In this document: piece after piece, positions 34,863 through 44,578 of the stretch
Position numbering within the stretch: the first letter of the stretch is position 1
How the letters are laid out: every line of letters starts with the position of its first letter
Source of the DNA: JAJNBK01 sp035642715
Lineage (GTDB): Archaea; Thermoproteota; Nitrososphaeria; Nitrososphaerales; Nitrososphaeraceae
Assembly (NCBI GenBank): GCA_035642715.1
Contig: DASQRW010000202.1
Coordinates: 1-64,000, forward strand
DNA: 64,000 bases
Reading direction: 5' to 3'
Translations under genes and position numbers: made by a program
The notes under the pieces: model-generated
What the model was told of the DNA's origin: nothing
Database searches by the model: none
Seen by the model: the letters and a program-made list of their open reading frames with translations, nothing else

Positions 34863-36325
34863 ATGAGAAACATAATCAATTAGATATCAATTTATCGAGA
34901 AATCTGCTCCCAATCAAGATATCAAAGCAGATGTTAGATAATATTTTTAGTTCGGCTAAATCACAAAATAGCCCTGTCTTATCCATCGTCATTGGAACCA
35001 AACCCGATTTTTACAAACAAGCACCAATTGTGGTAGAAGCGATAAAAGAGAAAGTACCTGTATTTGTTATAGATACTGGTCAGCATTTTGACGATTTGTT
35101 AGGTTTTGGTATAAAAGAATTCGATTTAGAAAATACTGTTGGCTGCAATTTGCAAATTCGTGGGGATCTGATGGAGAAAGCGAGCGAATTGATTCTTAAA
35201 TTTGGATCGTTTGGAAGATATTGTATGAATCAATTCGGCATAGATTCACAATTGCTTCCAGTCGTCCATGGAGATACCCTGGTTGCTGGAATCGCTCCTC
35301 TGGCTTGGGTTTTTGGTATGGGACAAAAGGTAGCACAGAATGAGGCTGGATTGAGATCAATGAGCCCGCAGGCAATGAAGTATTTAAAAATTCATCAAGA
35401 ACCGACCAAAAGTGTTATTGAACAGTTCATTGCCGATCAATTTCAAGGTGAATGGTTTCTAGCAAGAGAAGAACCATTCCCGGAGCAAATCGATACATGG
35501 ATTTGTTCCGCAGGAACAAAATATTTTTTTGCGCCAACACAGCTCAATAAAGATAATCTTGTTAGGGAAGGATATCCTGAAGAATTAATTTATGTGGTAG
35601 GTAATTCAGTAGTTGATGCAATCCACATAAAACGCAGACAGAAATCTCTGGAAAGTATATTTGATATTTATCCAAAATTAGAGAATGGCCAATGGATAAG
35701 AATGGATATACATAGGCGTGAGAATCTTACCCGTCATAGATTCACTTCTATCATTAACGGACTTGTCAACCTGATAGAAAAAACAGAACACAAAGTCGTT
35801 CTTGTAATGCTCAATGCTACTGCCTCTGCTTTGAAGTCATATAATTTACAAGAAAAATTATATAATCTTTCTATAGATTTCCCCGATAAGTTTATCATTA
35901 CCCCATTATGGAGAGAGTACGCACACGTCATTGAATTTCTCGATAGTGGACATTGCTGGGCAGAAATGACTGACTCTGGCTCTATGCAGGAAGAGCTGAT
36001 GTATTTCCCCGAAGTCTTATCATTAACCGTGAGATTAAACACCGATAGACCGGAAACGATAGTTGAAGCAAAGAGCAATATCCTTATTCCACCTGTAAAT
36101 CCGTCTTGGATTACCTCTATGGTTGGAGAAGCGTTTGATAAAAATCACAGTCTAGGTTTCAATTTAAAGAATAAAAAACCCATTTATGGACAGCCCGGAA
36201 ATGTATCAAGGAATATTGTGAGCATCATTAAGAAGGAGTTTGAAAATGGCAACGCAAGCTTTTATCCGTGGCTTCATCAAAGAATAAATCTCTGGAAAGA
36301 AAATCATGGTCTAGATTATTTATAA
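34859..36325 (+). CDS. UDP-N-acetylglucosamine 2-epimerase-like protein
   Basis: It would interconvert UDP-GlcNAc and UDP-ManNAc, precursors of surface glycans. The GT-B-type fold motifs are seen: S-I-V-I-G-T-K-P-D (N-terminal), D-T-G-Q-H-F, V-H-G-D-T, G-N-S-V-V-D-A, a D-I-H-R-R-E-N segment and D-S-G-S-M-Q-E-E. At 488 residues it is longer than the usual 370-ish, with a 30-residue N-terminal extension and an internal insertion (about 165-215). The start TTG overlaps the preceding gene. Hydrolysing variants exist, so the exact reaction is not fixed. Confidence 0.88.
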   Translation: MNEKHNQLDINLSRNLLPIKISKQMLDNIFSSAKSQNSPVLSIVIGTKPDFYKQAPIVVEAIKEKVPVFVIDTGQHFDDLLGFGIKEFDLENTVGCNLQIRGDLMEKASELILKFGSFGRYCMNQFGIDSQLLPVVHGDTLVAGIAPLAWVFGMGQKVAQNEAGLRSMSPQAMKYLKIHQEPTKSVIEQFIADQFQGEWFLAREEPFPEQIDTWICSAGTKYFFAPTQLNKDNLVREGYPEELIYVVGNSVVDAIHIKRRQKSLESIFDIYPKLENGQWIRMDIHRRENLTRHRFTSIINGLVNLIEKTEHKVVLVMLNATASALKSYNLQEKLYNLSIDFPDKFIITPLWREYAHVIEFLDSGHCWAEMTDSGSMQEELMYFPEVLSLTVRLNTDRPETIVEAKSNILIPPVNPSWITSMVGEAFDKNHSLGFNLKNKKPIYGQPGNVSRNIVSIIKKEFENGNASFYPWLHQRINLWKENHGLDYL

Positions 36326-36506
36326 GACCGTTGAGATAAAGCCCTTCTCCGTTATATGTTTTCATCAATAACCAAAAAAAGTCATGTTGTCATTGGTTAT
36401 ACTTTTCTTTAAAAGGATATTAAATCATGGTCTCAACGAAAAATATCATTGTAGTTGGAAATTAAGTAAAAAATATTTCAAGACAGAGATTATTATTATT
36501 ATTCTC

Positions 36507-37217
36507 CTATATCTTACCCAATTTTCTAACATATTTTTTGTATACCTCAAGATAAGATTTCTTATCACCTATATCAACAAAGCCTGATGATCCTATTCTA
36601 AATCCTTTTACTACTCTCTGTTGTTCAAGAGCCTTCCTTACTGCGTCGTCCATTCCGAATGCATCTGAGTTGGGAATAATGTTAAGGAAAGACGGCTCTA
36701 TAACATAACAGCCAATGTTAATTAGACCGCTAACCTCAGGTTTTTCTCTCCAACTGATGATTCTATCCTCTTTTCCGTCAACATCTATAAAACCGTACTT
36801 TAGATTTGTTTTATAAGATAATAATGCCATAGAAACCAATGCTTTCGACTCTTTGTGCGCATCTATCATCTTTTGAAGATTGAATTCGTAGATAGAATCT
36901 CCATACAAACACACAAAAGTCTCATTTAACAATTTTTCTGCACTCTTCAATTGTCCTGCTGTAGCCAAGGGTCTTTCTGATCTAGCATACTGTATCTTCA
37001 TGCCAAATCTACTTCCATCTTCAAAATAGTCCTCTATTATTCTGTGGAGGTAACTTACGCAAATAACTATTTGATCTATACCATTATTCTGTTTTAGCCA
37101 TTCAAGTATGTGCTCAAGAAGTGGCTTATTTCCTATAGGCAACATAGGTTTAGGAATGAAAAAAGTATATGGTTGCAATCTAGTTCCCAGACCGCCAGCA
37201 AGGATTACTGCTTTCAT
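36507..37217 (-). CDS. Sugar-phosphate nucleotidyltransferase
   Basis: 236 residues of the nucleotidyltransferase family, with the N-terminal signature K-A-V-I-L-A-G-G-L-G-T-R-L, P-K-P-M-L-P-I-G-N-K-P-L, the metal site Y-G-D-S and W-R-E-K-P. There is no C-terminal acyltransferase repeat domain. Glucose-1-phosphate thymidylyltransferase or mannose-1-phosphate guanylyltransferase are both possible; sequence alone does not decide. The start is ATG at 37217. A paralogue is encoded at 56523-57212. Confidence 0.88.
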   Translation of the reverse strand: MKAVILAGGLGTRLQPYTFFIPKPMLPIGNKPLLEHILEWLKQNNGIDQIVICVSYLHRIIEDYFEDGSRFGMKIQYARSERPLATAGQLKSAEKLLNETFVCLYGDSIYEFNLQKMIDAHKESKALVSMALLSYKTNLKYGFIDVDGKEDRIISWREKPEVSGLINIGCYVIEPSFLNIIPNSDAFGMDDAVRKALEQQRVVKGFRIGSSGFVDIGDKKSYLEVYKKYVRKLGKI

Positions 37218-37277
37218 ATCTCATCGTCATTCTTAATGACTGCTATATAAGGTAGAATAAGGTAGAATCATTACATC

Positions 37278-38636
37278 TCAATAATTGCTCAATATTTTTT
37301 TTATTTTATTCAATACATCCTTCGGTTCTGTGCCAAAGATTATGATCATGGGCTCTTTACCAAGATCTCCTTTATGATAAACAATTTCTGCGGCAGGATT
37401 AGTTAAAAGTGCGGTCTTAATACCCCAAAATATTGTCTTACCTTCTTTTTTCTTCAAACTCATGGGTTCCATCGTTCTTTGATATTCAGAAATTTCAAAT
37501 AAACGTTTAGCGATTTTTACTAATTTTTTATCATATCTTATGTTCATAGCGCATCTCATGGAGAGATTGATAGTCATATAGGCTAGGACTGCAGAAGCAA
37601 CATGTCTTGATGCACCAAATTCTATATTTGAAACAGGTCTAGCAATTTTACCAATTCTAACTATTCTACCTTTTACTCCAGCAATATCAGAAGTATCAAC
37701 GGCATCGGGTAGAGCGTAGGCTATATTAGATTGTGTTTCAGGTAGCAACTCTGCTAATCCGTTCATTGCCTCGATTTCAATGGTTGCTAGTTGTAGCTCT
37801 TTTATTACATGATATCGACTTGCGTCTATATACAAATCAGAAATGGGGTTGGTAACTACAAGACCTTTTCCCAATTTTAAGGCATTTCCAATAGATTTAT
37901 GTACATACTGATTTGCAATCTTACATGCATCAACCAGTTGGAAACCCCTTGCTAAAAGGGCTGTGATACTAGCTGAAAAGTTACACCCAGAACCATGAGA
38001 TTCCTTAACAGCTATTCTAGTATTAGATAATTTGTACACTGTCTCTTTTCTGTGGAACAAAATATCTGTGACCTTATTTGCATTTGTATGTCCTCCTTTT
38101 ATTATAATGTTCTTTACACCTAGTTTTCTTATTTTTCTTGCTGCTTCAATCGCATCTCCTTCAGATTTGATTTTGATGCCAGCTAATTTCTCTGCCTCCA
38201 TTAGGTTCGGAGTAATCAGAGTTGCAATGGGAACTAATTTAGAGACAAATGACTCAAAAGCATTATCTAAGAGTAATTTCGATCCACTTCCTGCTGCAAA
38301 AATCGGATCTAATACAATGGGAATTTTCGTACGCATTAATGAATCATGAATAGATTGAATGATTTCCTTTCTGTGAACCATCCCTATTTTTATTGCATCT
38401 GGAGGAATATCTGACATAATGGATTGAATCTGTTTTCTGATGATATCGTCGGGGAGGTCATATACGCTGGTAACCTCTCGAGTATTTTGGGCAGTTATGG
38501 CAGTAATTGCGGTACAGCCATATACGCCAAGAGCAGAAAATGTCTTAAGATCAGCCTGTATTCCTGCTCCTGCACCTGAATCACTTCCCGCAATTGACAA
38601 TGCAACTCTTGGCATAATTGGCTTATAGATATCCAT
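37278..38636 (-). CDS. thiDN: ThiD-ThiN fusion: HMP-phosphate kinase / thiamine-phosphate synthase
   Basis: The N-terminal domain (about 1-265) is ThiD, phosphorylating hydroxymethylpyrimidine phosphate: A-L-S-I-A-G-S-D-S-G-A-G-A-G-I-Q-A-D and G-S-G-C-N-F-S-A (anion hole). The C-terminal domain (about 285-452) is ThiN, the archaeal thiamine-phosphate synthase replacing ThiE. The start is ATG at 38636; an internal ATG seven codons in (38615) is equally good. No TPP riboswitch was found upstream. Expression control is not visible. Confidence 0.95.
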   Translation of the reverse strand: MDIYKPIMPRVALSIAGSDSGAGAGIQADLKTFSALGVYGCTAITAITAQNTREVTSVYDLPDDIIRKQIQSIMSDIPPDAIKIGMVHRKEIIQSIHDSLMRTKIPIVLDPIFAAGSGSKLLLDNAFESFVSKLVPIATLITPNLMEAEKLAGIKIKSEGDAIEAARKIRKLGVKNIIIKGGHTNANKVTDILFHRKETVYKLSNTRIAVKESHGSGCNFSASITALLARGFQLVDACKIANQYVHKSIGNALKLGKGLVVTNPISDLYIDASRYHVIKELQLATIEIEAMNGLAELLPETQSNIAYALPDAVDTSDIAGVKGRIVRIGKIARPVSNIEFGASRHVASAVLAYMTINLSMRCAMNIRYDKKLVKIAKRLFEISEYQRTMEPMSLKKKEGKTIFWGIKTALLTNPAAEIVYHKGDLGKEPMIIIFGTEPKDVLNKIKKILSNY

Positions 38637-39459
38637 ATACGCCTATTCAGTTTATCGGATAATTCCGATGATTTTTATTATTGAGAATTTTCTTGATCCT
38701 TGGGTGTTTTTTGCTTTCATTTGCCTTGAAAACTATTCATTAATTATAGGAGTCCAATTTATCTGAATGAAAACATTCTCTATTGATGTTGTATAATATT
38801 ATTGAGGACCATAAAAAGAAATGAGCATATCCATATTTGCCCTGTTTTGGATTGGATATCTATATAAAGGCCCATCACCAGCAAAATGCTGCAGATAGGA
38901 CAATTTTGATGTAATAACTATTCACAGTTATTATGTGCCTTTTTTGTCTTTAAAAGGAGGTACGAAAATAACACTCTATTACAGATGGAATAGTTCAAGA
39001 TATACTCAAAGTCTTATAGACTATATGTTATGTTAATTAAATGCTTATTGTATATTAACTAAAAGATACAAGACTTGTCACGGATTATCTCTGAAAAACA
39101 GAACAATAAAAGTGAAAGTCCCAAGTGTCTTGTGTGTAGTTCTAATAAAATCATTTCAATTTTGAACTAATATCATGTGAAGAAATGCAAAAAAGTTACA
39201 TAAAGAAATGCACAATATGAAAATTATTCTATAAAAGTGAAAGATCGATCTTGCATGAGTTGTGGGAATTACTGATAGTACTCATCTTCTGTTATACTCA
39301 CTTTTTTATTAATTAATTATTTGATTATACTTTATAGTCTGTAATTCTATCGTCAATAATCACTGAAGCAGCCATTTTTCAGACTTCTACATAACACACA
39401 TAACGTGAGACTTCCTCAAAAAGATTAAAAGGATGGCAAAATAAATCAGCTAGAGAGCT
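38637..39459. other. Intergenic region with repeated motif
   Basis: 823 bases between divergent thiDN and atpF. No solid gene. The motif ATAAAAGTGAAAG occurs at about 39105 and 39230, each followed after a few codons by a Cys-x2-Cys-encoding stretch (C-L-V-C and C-M-S-C) that ends quickly, which may be a decayed duplicated mini-gene. TTAAAAGGAGGT at 38951-38962 looks like a strong Shine-Dalgarno site but no frame follows. Confidence 0.35.
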
Positions 39460-39756
39460 ATGCGCATAGTTGCAATAGGAAGTAGAGTATTTGTTACTAG
39501 TTTTCAGCTTGCAGGTGTACAAGGAATTAAAGCTGATTCTTCATCAGATGCGCTCACTTTAATTAATAAAATAGGTGTCAACAATGATATTGGCCTAATA
39601 TTATTAAGCGACGATTTAGGAAGAGAAATAAGAAGTCAGCTTACAGACATACGGGCAAAAAAACCTATTCCATTGATTTTTGAACTCCCTTCTTCTGGTA
39701 GCACGAAACAAAAGGTAGACTATAGAGCTTTGTTAAAACAAATTCTTGGCGTTTAA
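39460..39756 (+). CDS. atpF: A-type ATP synthase subunit F
   Basis: 98 residues resembling the small CheY-like subunit F of archaeal/vacuolar ATPases, part of the central stalk: M-R-I-V-A-I-G-S-R-V-F-V at the start, N-D-I-G-L-I-L-L-S-D-D in the middle and the proline-rich P-I-P-L-I-F-E-L-P-S. The start is ATG at 39460. No other ATP synthase subunit genes are nearby, so it is detached from the main cluster. Confidence 0.85.
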   Translation: MRIVAIGSRVFVTSFQLAGVQGIKADSSSDALTLINKIGVNNDIGLILLSDDLGREIRSQLTDIRAKKPIPLIFELPSSGSTKQKVDYRALLKQILGV

Positions 39757-39829
39757 ATTTTCTTTCTATGATTATAAGTCTATAAATACTGAGAATGTTT
39801 TCCTACTATGAGACTATAATAAAGTAAAA

Positions 39830-40045
39830 ATGACTAATTATAAGAAACGTCTCGGAATTTTGCTTATTATCTCTTTGTTGGCAGGATTTGTTGCTACTAT
39901 ACTTTCTGTCATATTAGATTCATATACCTTTTTGCTGATTTCTCTTCCCAACTTCAGCTTGGCAGCTTTTTTTGGTTATAGATATTGGAAATATGATAAT
40001 GGTGCCAGATTACAAAGAAAACAGAACAAACATAGAAGGCACTAA
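39830..40045 (+). CDS. Small two-span membrane protein
   Basis: 71 residues with two hydrophobic helices (about 8-28 and 33-50) and a strongly basic C-terminus (R-K-Q-N-K-H-R-R-H). The start is ATG at 39830. It overlaps the end of the convergent J-domain gene by four bases. Function unknown; small size and basic tail are all that can be described. Confidence 0.6.
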   Translation: MTNYKKRLGILLIISLLAGFVATILSVILDSYTFLLISLPNFSLAAFFGYRYWKYDNGARLQRKQNKHRRH

Positions 40046-40485
40046 CCAAGCAGCACTATAAATATTGCAATTATTCCTAACGAACCAAATAAAATAATTG
40101 TAGCTTTCCACATTCCTACACTCGCATTTTCACTGATATCCCACATTCCACCCCTGGAGTTATGCCGACCGTATTTTTGCTTGATTTGCTCATAACTATA
40201 GATGTACTCAAAATCGGCAGGGGGTGTCCATTCTCTTTTGTGTAGGCTTCCATATGACATATAGTATGACGAATTGTCATAAGTTTTTCTTGAAGTCTCA
40301 TCAGAGAGGACTTCGTATGCTTCAACAATCTGCATGAATTTTTTTTTTGATTCTTCGGAATTTCTATTTTTATCCGGATGATACCTTAGCGCTAATTTAC
40401 GGAAGGATTGTTTTATTTCTGCCTGAGTGGCAGTTTTTTTTATTCCCAATATGTCATAGTAGGTTGACACTTCTTGTATTAACAT
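40042..40485 (-). CDS. Membrane-anchored J-domain protein
   Basis: 147 residues. The N-terminal J domain (about 8-75) has the Hsp70-activating H-P-D in R-Y-H-P-D-K-N and the Y-Y-D-I-L-G-I opening. The C-terminus has one membrane helix (about 122-146). There are no zinc or substrate-binding domains of full DnaJ, so it likely recruits DnaK to a membrane site. The start is ATG at 40485. It is a stand-alone gene. Confidence 0.9.
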   Translation of the reverse strand: MLIQEVSTYYDILGIKKTATQAEIKQSFRKLALRYHPDKNRNSEESKKKFMQIVEAYEVLSDETSRKTYDNSSYYMSYGSLHKREWTPPADFEYIYSYEQIKQKYGRHNSRGGMWDISENASVGMWKATIILFGSLGIIAIFIVLLG

Positions 40486-40607
40486 ATTATAATGTGAATA
40501 ATAATTTTTATATCTATCTTACAAGATAAATTTGCTCTCCTAGTTCTCTAAATCAGAAACGAGATTTTATTAAAATTATAATAAATATGGCTGTAGAATG
40601 AAAGATA

Positions 40608-41549
40608 ATGAACTCTATAGCTGCGATGGAACTAGAAATTGGGTATCAAGTACAAGATCTACCAAAAATGATTCAACCAAATAAAATTAACCCTGATTGT
40701 TGTTTATTTATTGGCTCAGGAGATTCTTTTGTTGCTGGTTTGATTGCTCATTATGCCTCTAAAAGAAGAGCAATAAGTTGTAACCCGATGGATTTTCTTC
40801 TAAATCCCTGCATTGCAGATAAACGTCAAATCTATATCATATCCATTTCCGGAAGAACAAATGCAAACATATTATCTTCAAAAGTTGCGAGAAAGCATAA
40901 AATAAGAACAACGGCAATAACGAGAACACCAGAAAGCATCCTTGCGAAATATTGTGATGACATTATCAAACTGAGCTACAAGTCTACTGGCGTTTTAACA
41001 TCAGGAACTATAGGTTTTACTTCATGCATGCTGAGCTGTCTTTCTTTACTATCAGATGTAAAAGAACTTAATTATATAGATAAAATTTATTTTCAAGCAA
41101 AAGTTGAGGCGGATAGCTTGCTAGAGAAGCATTCTATGAATACCTCGTCTTTTATATTTCTTGGTGATGGCCCATTATTTCCTGTCGGAATTTATGGTGC
41201 ATTAAAGGTCAATGAGATTTTTGGCTCCAAATCGTATGCATATACAGTTGAAGAATTCTGTCATTCTCCTATATTTAGTATCAGACCGAGAGATAATATT
41301 TTAATATTTGATAACGGTGGCTATGACAAAAAGAAGGCCCGACTTTTAAGTAAAAGACTTGATAAAATTAGTCAGTCATCACTATATGTAGATCTTCACA
41401 ACCTTACTGTGATGGAAGCAGTATTAAAGTCTATTTTCTTAATACAATTCCTCATGCTGAAGATAGCCAAAAGAAATGGATTAAAAGACTGTTTTTTCAT
41501 ATGTAATAAAGAACTCCTCAAGCTCAGCTCAAATTTCATTTACAAGTAA
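40608..41549 (+). CDS. SIS-domain sugar isomerase-like protein
   Basis: 313 residues with two SIS folds. The first has F-I-G-S-G-D-S-F-V-A-G and I-S-I-S-G-R-T-N-A-N, typical phosphosugar-binding loops. The second has G-D-G-P-L-F-P-V-G-I-Y-G-A-L-K-V-N-E and V-E-E-F-C-H-S-P, like the isomerase half of GlmS and AgaS-type proteins. There is no glutaminase domain. It may be an aldose/ketose phosphosugar isomerase such as phosphoglucose/phosphomannose isomerase. The start is ATG at 40608. Confidence 0.8.
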   Translation: MNSIAAMELEIGYQVQDLPKMIQPNKINPDCCLFIGSGDSFVAGLIAHYASKRRAISCNPMDFLLNPCIADKRQIYIISISGRTNANILSSKVARKHKIRTTAITRTPESILAKYCDDIIKLSYKSTGVLTSGTIGFTSCMLSCLSLLSDVKELNYIDKIYFQAKVEADSLLEKHSMNTSSFIFLGDGPLFPVGIYGALKVNEIFGSKSYAYTVEEFCHSPIFSIRPRDNILIFDNGGYDKKKARLLSKRLDKISQSSLYVDLHNLTVMEAVLKSIFLIQFLMLKIAKRNGLKDCFFICNKELLKLSSNFIYK

Positions 41550-41736
41550 TCGACAGAATGTCTTTGACTAAATACTGGATATGAAAGTATAGACATAAGA
41601 CTTTCCACTATATCATAAGTAAGATGGAAGAATTTTATATATATATATATATTGAATTTCAGTCTATAAATTCTACTATAAATCAATATATGAGCAAACA
41701 GAATTACTGTAAGAGCTGGGAATCATCTGATAAAAA

Positions 41737-42162
41737 TTACCTTAAATCTGCCAGATCATCTTCTCCAATATGAAATCCCTTGGGCGCTAAAGGTTTTCTT
41801 CCCATGAAGCCTTCCTGTTTTGAATGCCAGAATTTGATTTCAGTCTCTCCAGCTTTCCAACATAGCCATACTTCCTCATCAAATCTCATTGAAGGAAAAT
41901 CTAGTAATCCTTCATCAACACTTTTTATCATTACTCCCGTATTTTCCAACTGTTCGATTGCTTTATAAAGATTAGAAACGGCAACATTTAGAGTTTGTTT
42001 CTTTTTAATGAATGGCTGAAAGGACGAGCCTGATTCAACTAATCTCTGCAATTCATCTTGCAATTCGACTATGTATTTCTTCTGTATTAAAATAGTATTA
42101 AAACGGCGTATAATGTCGGGCAGAATCTTGTTTGCATCCTGAGGTGTAAATAATCTAAACAT
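41737..42162 (-). CDS. DUF2203 family protein
   Basis: 141 residues. The N-terminus F-T-P-Q-D-A-N-K-I-L-P and the C-terminal W-H-S-K-Q-E-G-F-M-G-R-K-P-L are the two conserved ends of DUF2203, with a helical hairpin between (about 15-75). The function is unknown. The start is ATG at 42162. It lies 48 bp downstream of the HExxH gene at 42211-42582 on the same strand and may be co-transcribed. Confidence 0.85.
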   Translation of the reverse strand: MFRLFTPQDANKILPDIIRRFNTILIQKKYIVELQDELQRLVESGSSFQPFIKKKQTLNVAVSNLYKAIEQLENTGVMIKSVDEGLLDFPSMRFDEEVWLCWKAGETEIKFWHSKQEGFMGRKPLAPKGFHIGEDDLADLR

Positions 42163-42210
42163 CAGATATAGAATTATTTTTACATATAATTTATGTATTG
42201 TCTCCAGAGA

Positions 42211-42582
42211 TTAATGTCTATTACATCTCCTTTTCGTATTCTGGTGTATTCTCTGCCCACTTTTGTAGTTAGGTGGGACGGTTGCATTAACTCTATCTAG
42301 GTCGCCTAATCCATGCGGATAGTTTTCCCATGTATTTGATCTGCCGAATAGATTATCTAGTTTTGCGGAAGCCAATAAAGAGAATTTGTTTAACACAAGA
42401 TGCAATGCTTCATGACTTATCAAAGAAGAGGCTATTTCTGCGATTCTACCTTCGTTATGATATTCTTGCCAAGAGCTGTAATTCGCTATAAATGCACGAG
42501 ATTTTCCGTAATAAGTGACAAACATTAACCCTCTTTTTCCGACCATCCCCTTGAGCCTGAGATCCGCGACCATATATATCAC
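42211..42582 (-). CDS. Hypothetical protein with HExxH motif
   Basis: 123 residues; family not recognised. H-E-A-L-H (about 57-61, in S-L-I-S-H-E-A-L-H-L-V-L) resembles the zinc site of small metallopeptidases. The C-terminal part is polar (Y-K-S-G-Q-R-I-H-Q-N). No signal peptide is seen. The start is GTG at 42582 or ATG at 42573. It shares the motif type, but no clear sequence similarity, with the gene at 25371-25889. Confidence 0.55.
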   Translation of the reverse strand: MIYMVADLRLKGMVGKRGLMFVTYYGKSRAFIANYSSWQEYHNEGRIAEIASSLISHEALHLVLNKFSLLASAKLDNLFGRSNTWENYPHGLGDLDRVNATVPPNYKSGQRIHQNTKRRCNRH

Positions 42583-43156
42583 TAAAGAATAACATATAAT
42601 TTCTCTAAGATAAGATTAAGATTGTCATAGGAAGATTAGTTAAATATGTTTAATATTAATGAAAAAAAGTTCTTCTGTAAGAAGAAAAGTCGAATATATT
42701 ATGAATTTTTTAAAGTAATTAACATTTTTCCTTTGTCCTTTCTAAATAATATTGAAAATTTATTAAAAGTCAATATTTGCTACCAAAAATTATTTAAAAA
42801 TTTTCATACTATTGCCTTCACAAATAAATAAAATGGCAATCGAGGAATTTCTTCAGAATTTTTTATAGCTAACAAACTGTACTTTAGGATTAGAAACATA
42901 CAGTTTTATATGCTATAGTAAAATAACAACAGATTATTGGCTATAGCAACAATATCTTTGATCACATATGTATTGCTAGGTAATGATAAAATAACTTTGA
43001 ACGTATCAAGCATAAACAAATGTATATGTTCATGTTATCATTCTTATATTAGGAATCCTCTTTATTGTCGCTTTTGCAAATGGCTATTAATCTAGTAATT
43101 TTATTCCGATAAGTCATGTTAAGAATTAATTATATTTATGTATCAGTACGACATTA
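42583..43156. other. Intergenic AT-rich region
   Basis: 574 bases between divergent genes. The only open stretch (42646-42831) is low-complexity (Lys, Asn, Phe, Ile) and judged spurious. Nothing else is seen. Confidence 0.45.
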
Positions 43157-44578
43157 TTGGCAATCATTACAAATCGGATGTCATTAGAAAGAAGACATCA
43201 TGAATACCATTCATTGAAGTACGCACTCGATGCCTTAGAGTCAGCGATCATGACTGTGCAGCCTGAAATTCTTATAAGAAGAGCCTTAAAACTAAGGGAT
43301 TCCAAGCTATCAATATCAGATATCAGAGGTAATAAATCTGAATTAGACATAAATAATTTCAAATCCATTTTCGTAGTTGGCGCAGGAAAAGGAACAGCTA
43401 AAATGGCAAAAGCTCTTTGTCATATTTTAAAAGGGAAAATTACTTATGGAGCAATAAATGTTCCCTATGGTAACAAGACTCATCTTGATTCTATATACAT
43501 AACCGAAGCCAACCATCCTATACCTGACGAAGCAGGCATTGAAGGTACAAAAAAAATCATTAATATTCTGAAAAAAACGCATAAATCGGATTTGGTTTTT
43601 GTGCTAATTTCTGGAGGTGGATCTGCACTTATGCCGTTTCCTGTTGGCGGTCTCAAATTAGAGGATAAGAAAAAAATTACCTATAAAATGTTAGCTTCTG
43701 GAGCTTCCATTGACGAAATTAATATTGTTCGTAAACATCTATCATTGATCAAGGGAGGACAGCTAGTAAGATTTGTCAAAAGAGGATGCGCGATATTTTC
43801 TTTAATCTTATCAGATGTCATAGGAGACAATATAGCGACAATTGCCTCGGGCCCGACAGTGCCTGACAATTCCACCTTTAAGGACGCGGCATTCATACTA
43901 CAGAAATATCATATATTTGCTAATAAAACTTTAGAAAAATCACCGATATTTACGATAATAAAGAAGGGTCTAGAAGGCTCTATCGACGATACTCCAAAAC
44001 CTGGAAACTCTATCTTCGATAATGTGTATAATTTTTTAATAGGTAATAATACACTAGCATGCAACAAAGCCGTTGAATCCCTAAGAAAAAATAATATCCA
44101 AGTAATACATCTTGGCTCCTCTTTTAATGGTCAGGCAATAGATTTCGGAAAGTTGCTTGGAAGATTAACGACCGATTTTGCCATTTCTTCGCTTCCAATT
44201 GCTTTTGTACTTGGAGGCGAAACAACCGTGAAATTAAATAAGAGAAGAGAGAATGGTAAAGGAGGAAGAAATCAAGAAGCAATTTTATCAGCAGCAATGA
44301 AGTGCCGGTTTGAGGATAGAGATGATATTACTATAGTCTCTATGGGAACCGATGGAATAGATGGTAATTCAATGGCAGCAGGTGGTCTCCTGACTCCAAA
44401 AACTCTATATTTAATTCAAAAAATGAATATTAATCTAAAAAAATACCTAAAAAACCACGATAGCTACACTGCTTTAAAAAAAATAAATTCATCCTTAATT
44501 AGTGGAGGTACAGGGACTAATGTAAATGATATTGCTATTATTTGCATAATGAAGAAGAATCTTGAGTCAGATAGATGA
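43157..44578 (+). CDS. Glycerate 2-kinase (MOFRL family)
   Basis: It phosphorylates glycerate to 2-phosphoglycerate. 473 residues: the N-terminal domain with F-V-V-G-A-G-K-G-T-A-K-M-A and L-I-S-G-G-G-S-A-L, I-A-S-G-P-T-V-P-D, and the C-terminal MOFRL domain with G-G-E-T-T-V, G-K-G-G-R-N-Q-E and T-D-G-I-D-G-N-S. The role in thaumarchaea is likely glycerate or C3 assimilation. The start is TTG at 43157; an ATG seven codons on is possible. It stands alone. Confidence 0.93.
   Translation: MAIITNRMSLERRHHEYHSLKYALDALESAIMTVQPEILIRRALKLRDSKLSISDIRGNKSELDINNFKSIFVVGAGKGTAKMAKALCHILKGKITYGAINVPYGNKTHLDSIYITEANHPIPDEAGIEGTKKIINILKKTHKSDLVFVLISGGGSALMPFPVGGLKLEDKKKITYKMLASGASIDEINIVRKHLSLIKGGQLVRFVKRGCAIFSLILSDVIGDNIATIASGPTVPDNSTFKDAAFILQKYHIFANKTLEKSPIFTIIKKGLEGSIDDTPKPGNSIFDNVYNFLIGNNTLACNKAVESLRKNNIQVIHLGSSFNGQAIDFGKLLGRLTTDFAISSLPIAFVLGGETTVKLNKRRENGKGGRNQEAILSAAMKCRFEDRDDITIVSMGTDGIDGNSMAAGGLLTPKTLYLIQKMNINLKKYLKNHDSYTALKKINSSLISGGTGTNVNDIAIICIMKKNLESDR

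Noticed and set aside
36384..36587. 67-codon plus-strand frame after the epimerase gene
   Set aside because: Runs into the end of the nucleotidyltransferase gene on the other strand and has no protein-like features.
38637..38900. Possible TPP riboswitch upstream of thiDN
   Set aside because: The conserved TPP core segments were looked for on the minus strand and not found.
38951..38962. Strong Shine-Dalgarno-like sequence TTAAAAGGAGGT
   Set aside because: No start codon with an open frame follows at a suitable distance.
42646..42831. 61-codon plus-strand frame
   Set aside because: Low-complexity Lys/Asn/Ile/Phe composition typical of random AT-rich sequence.
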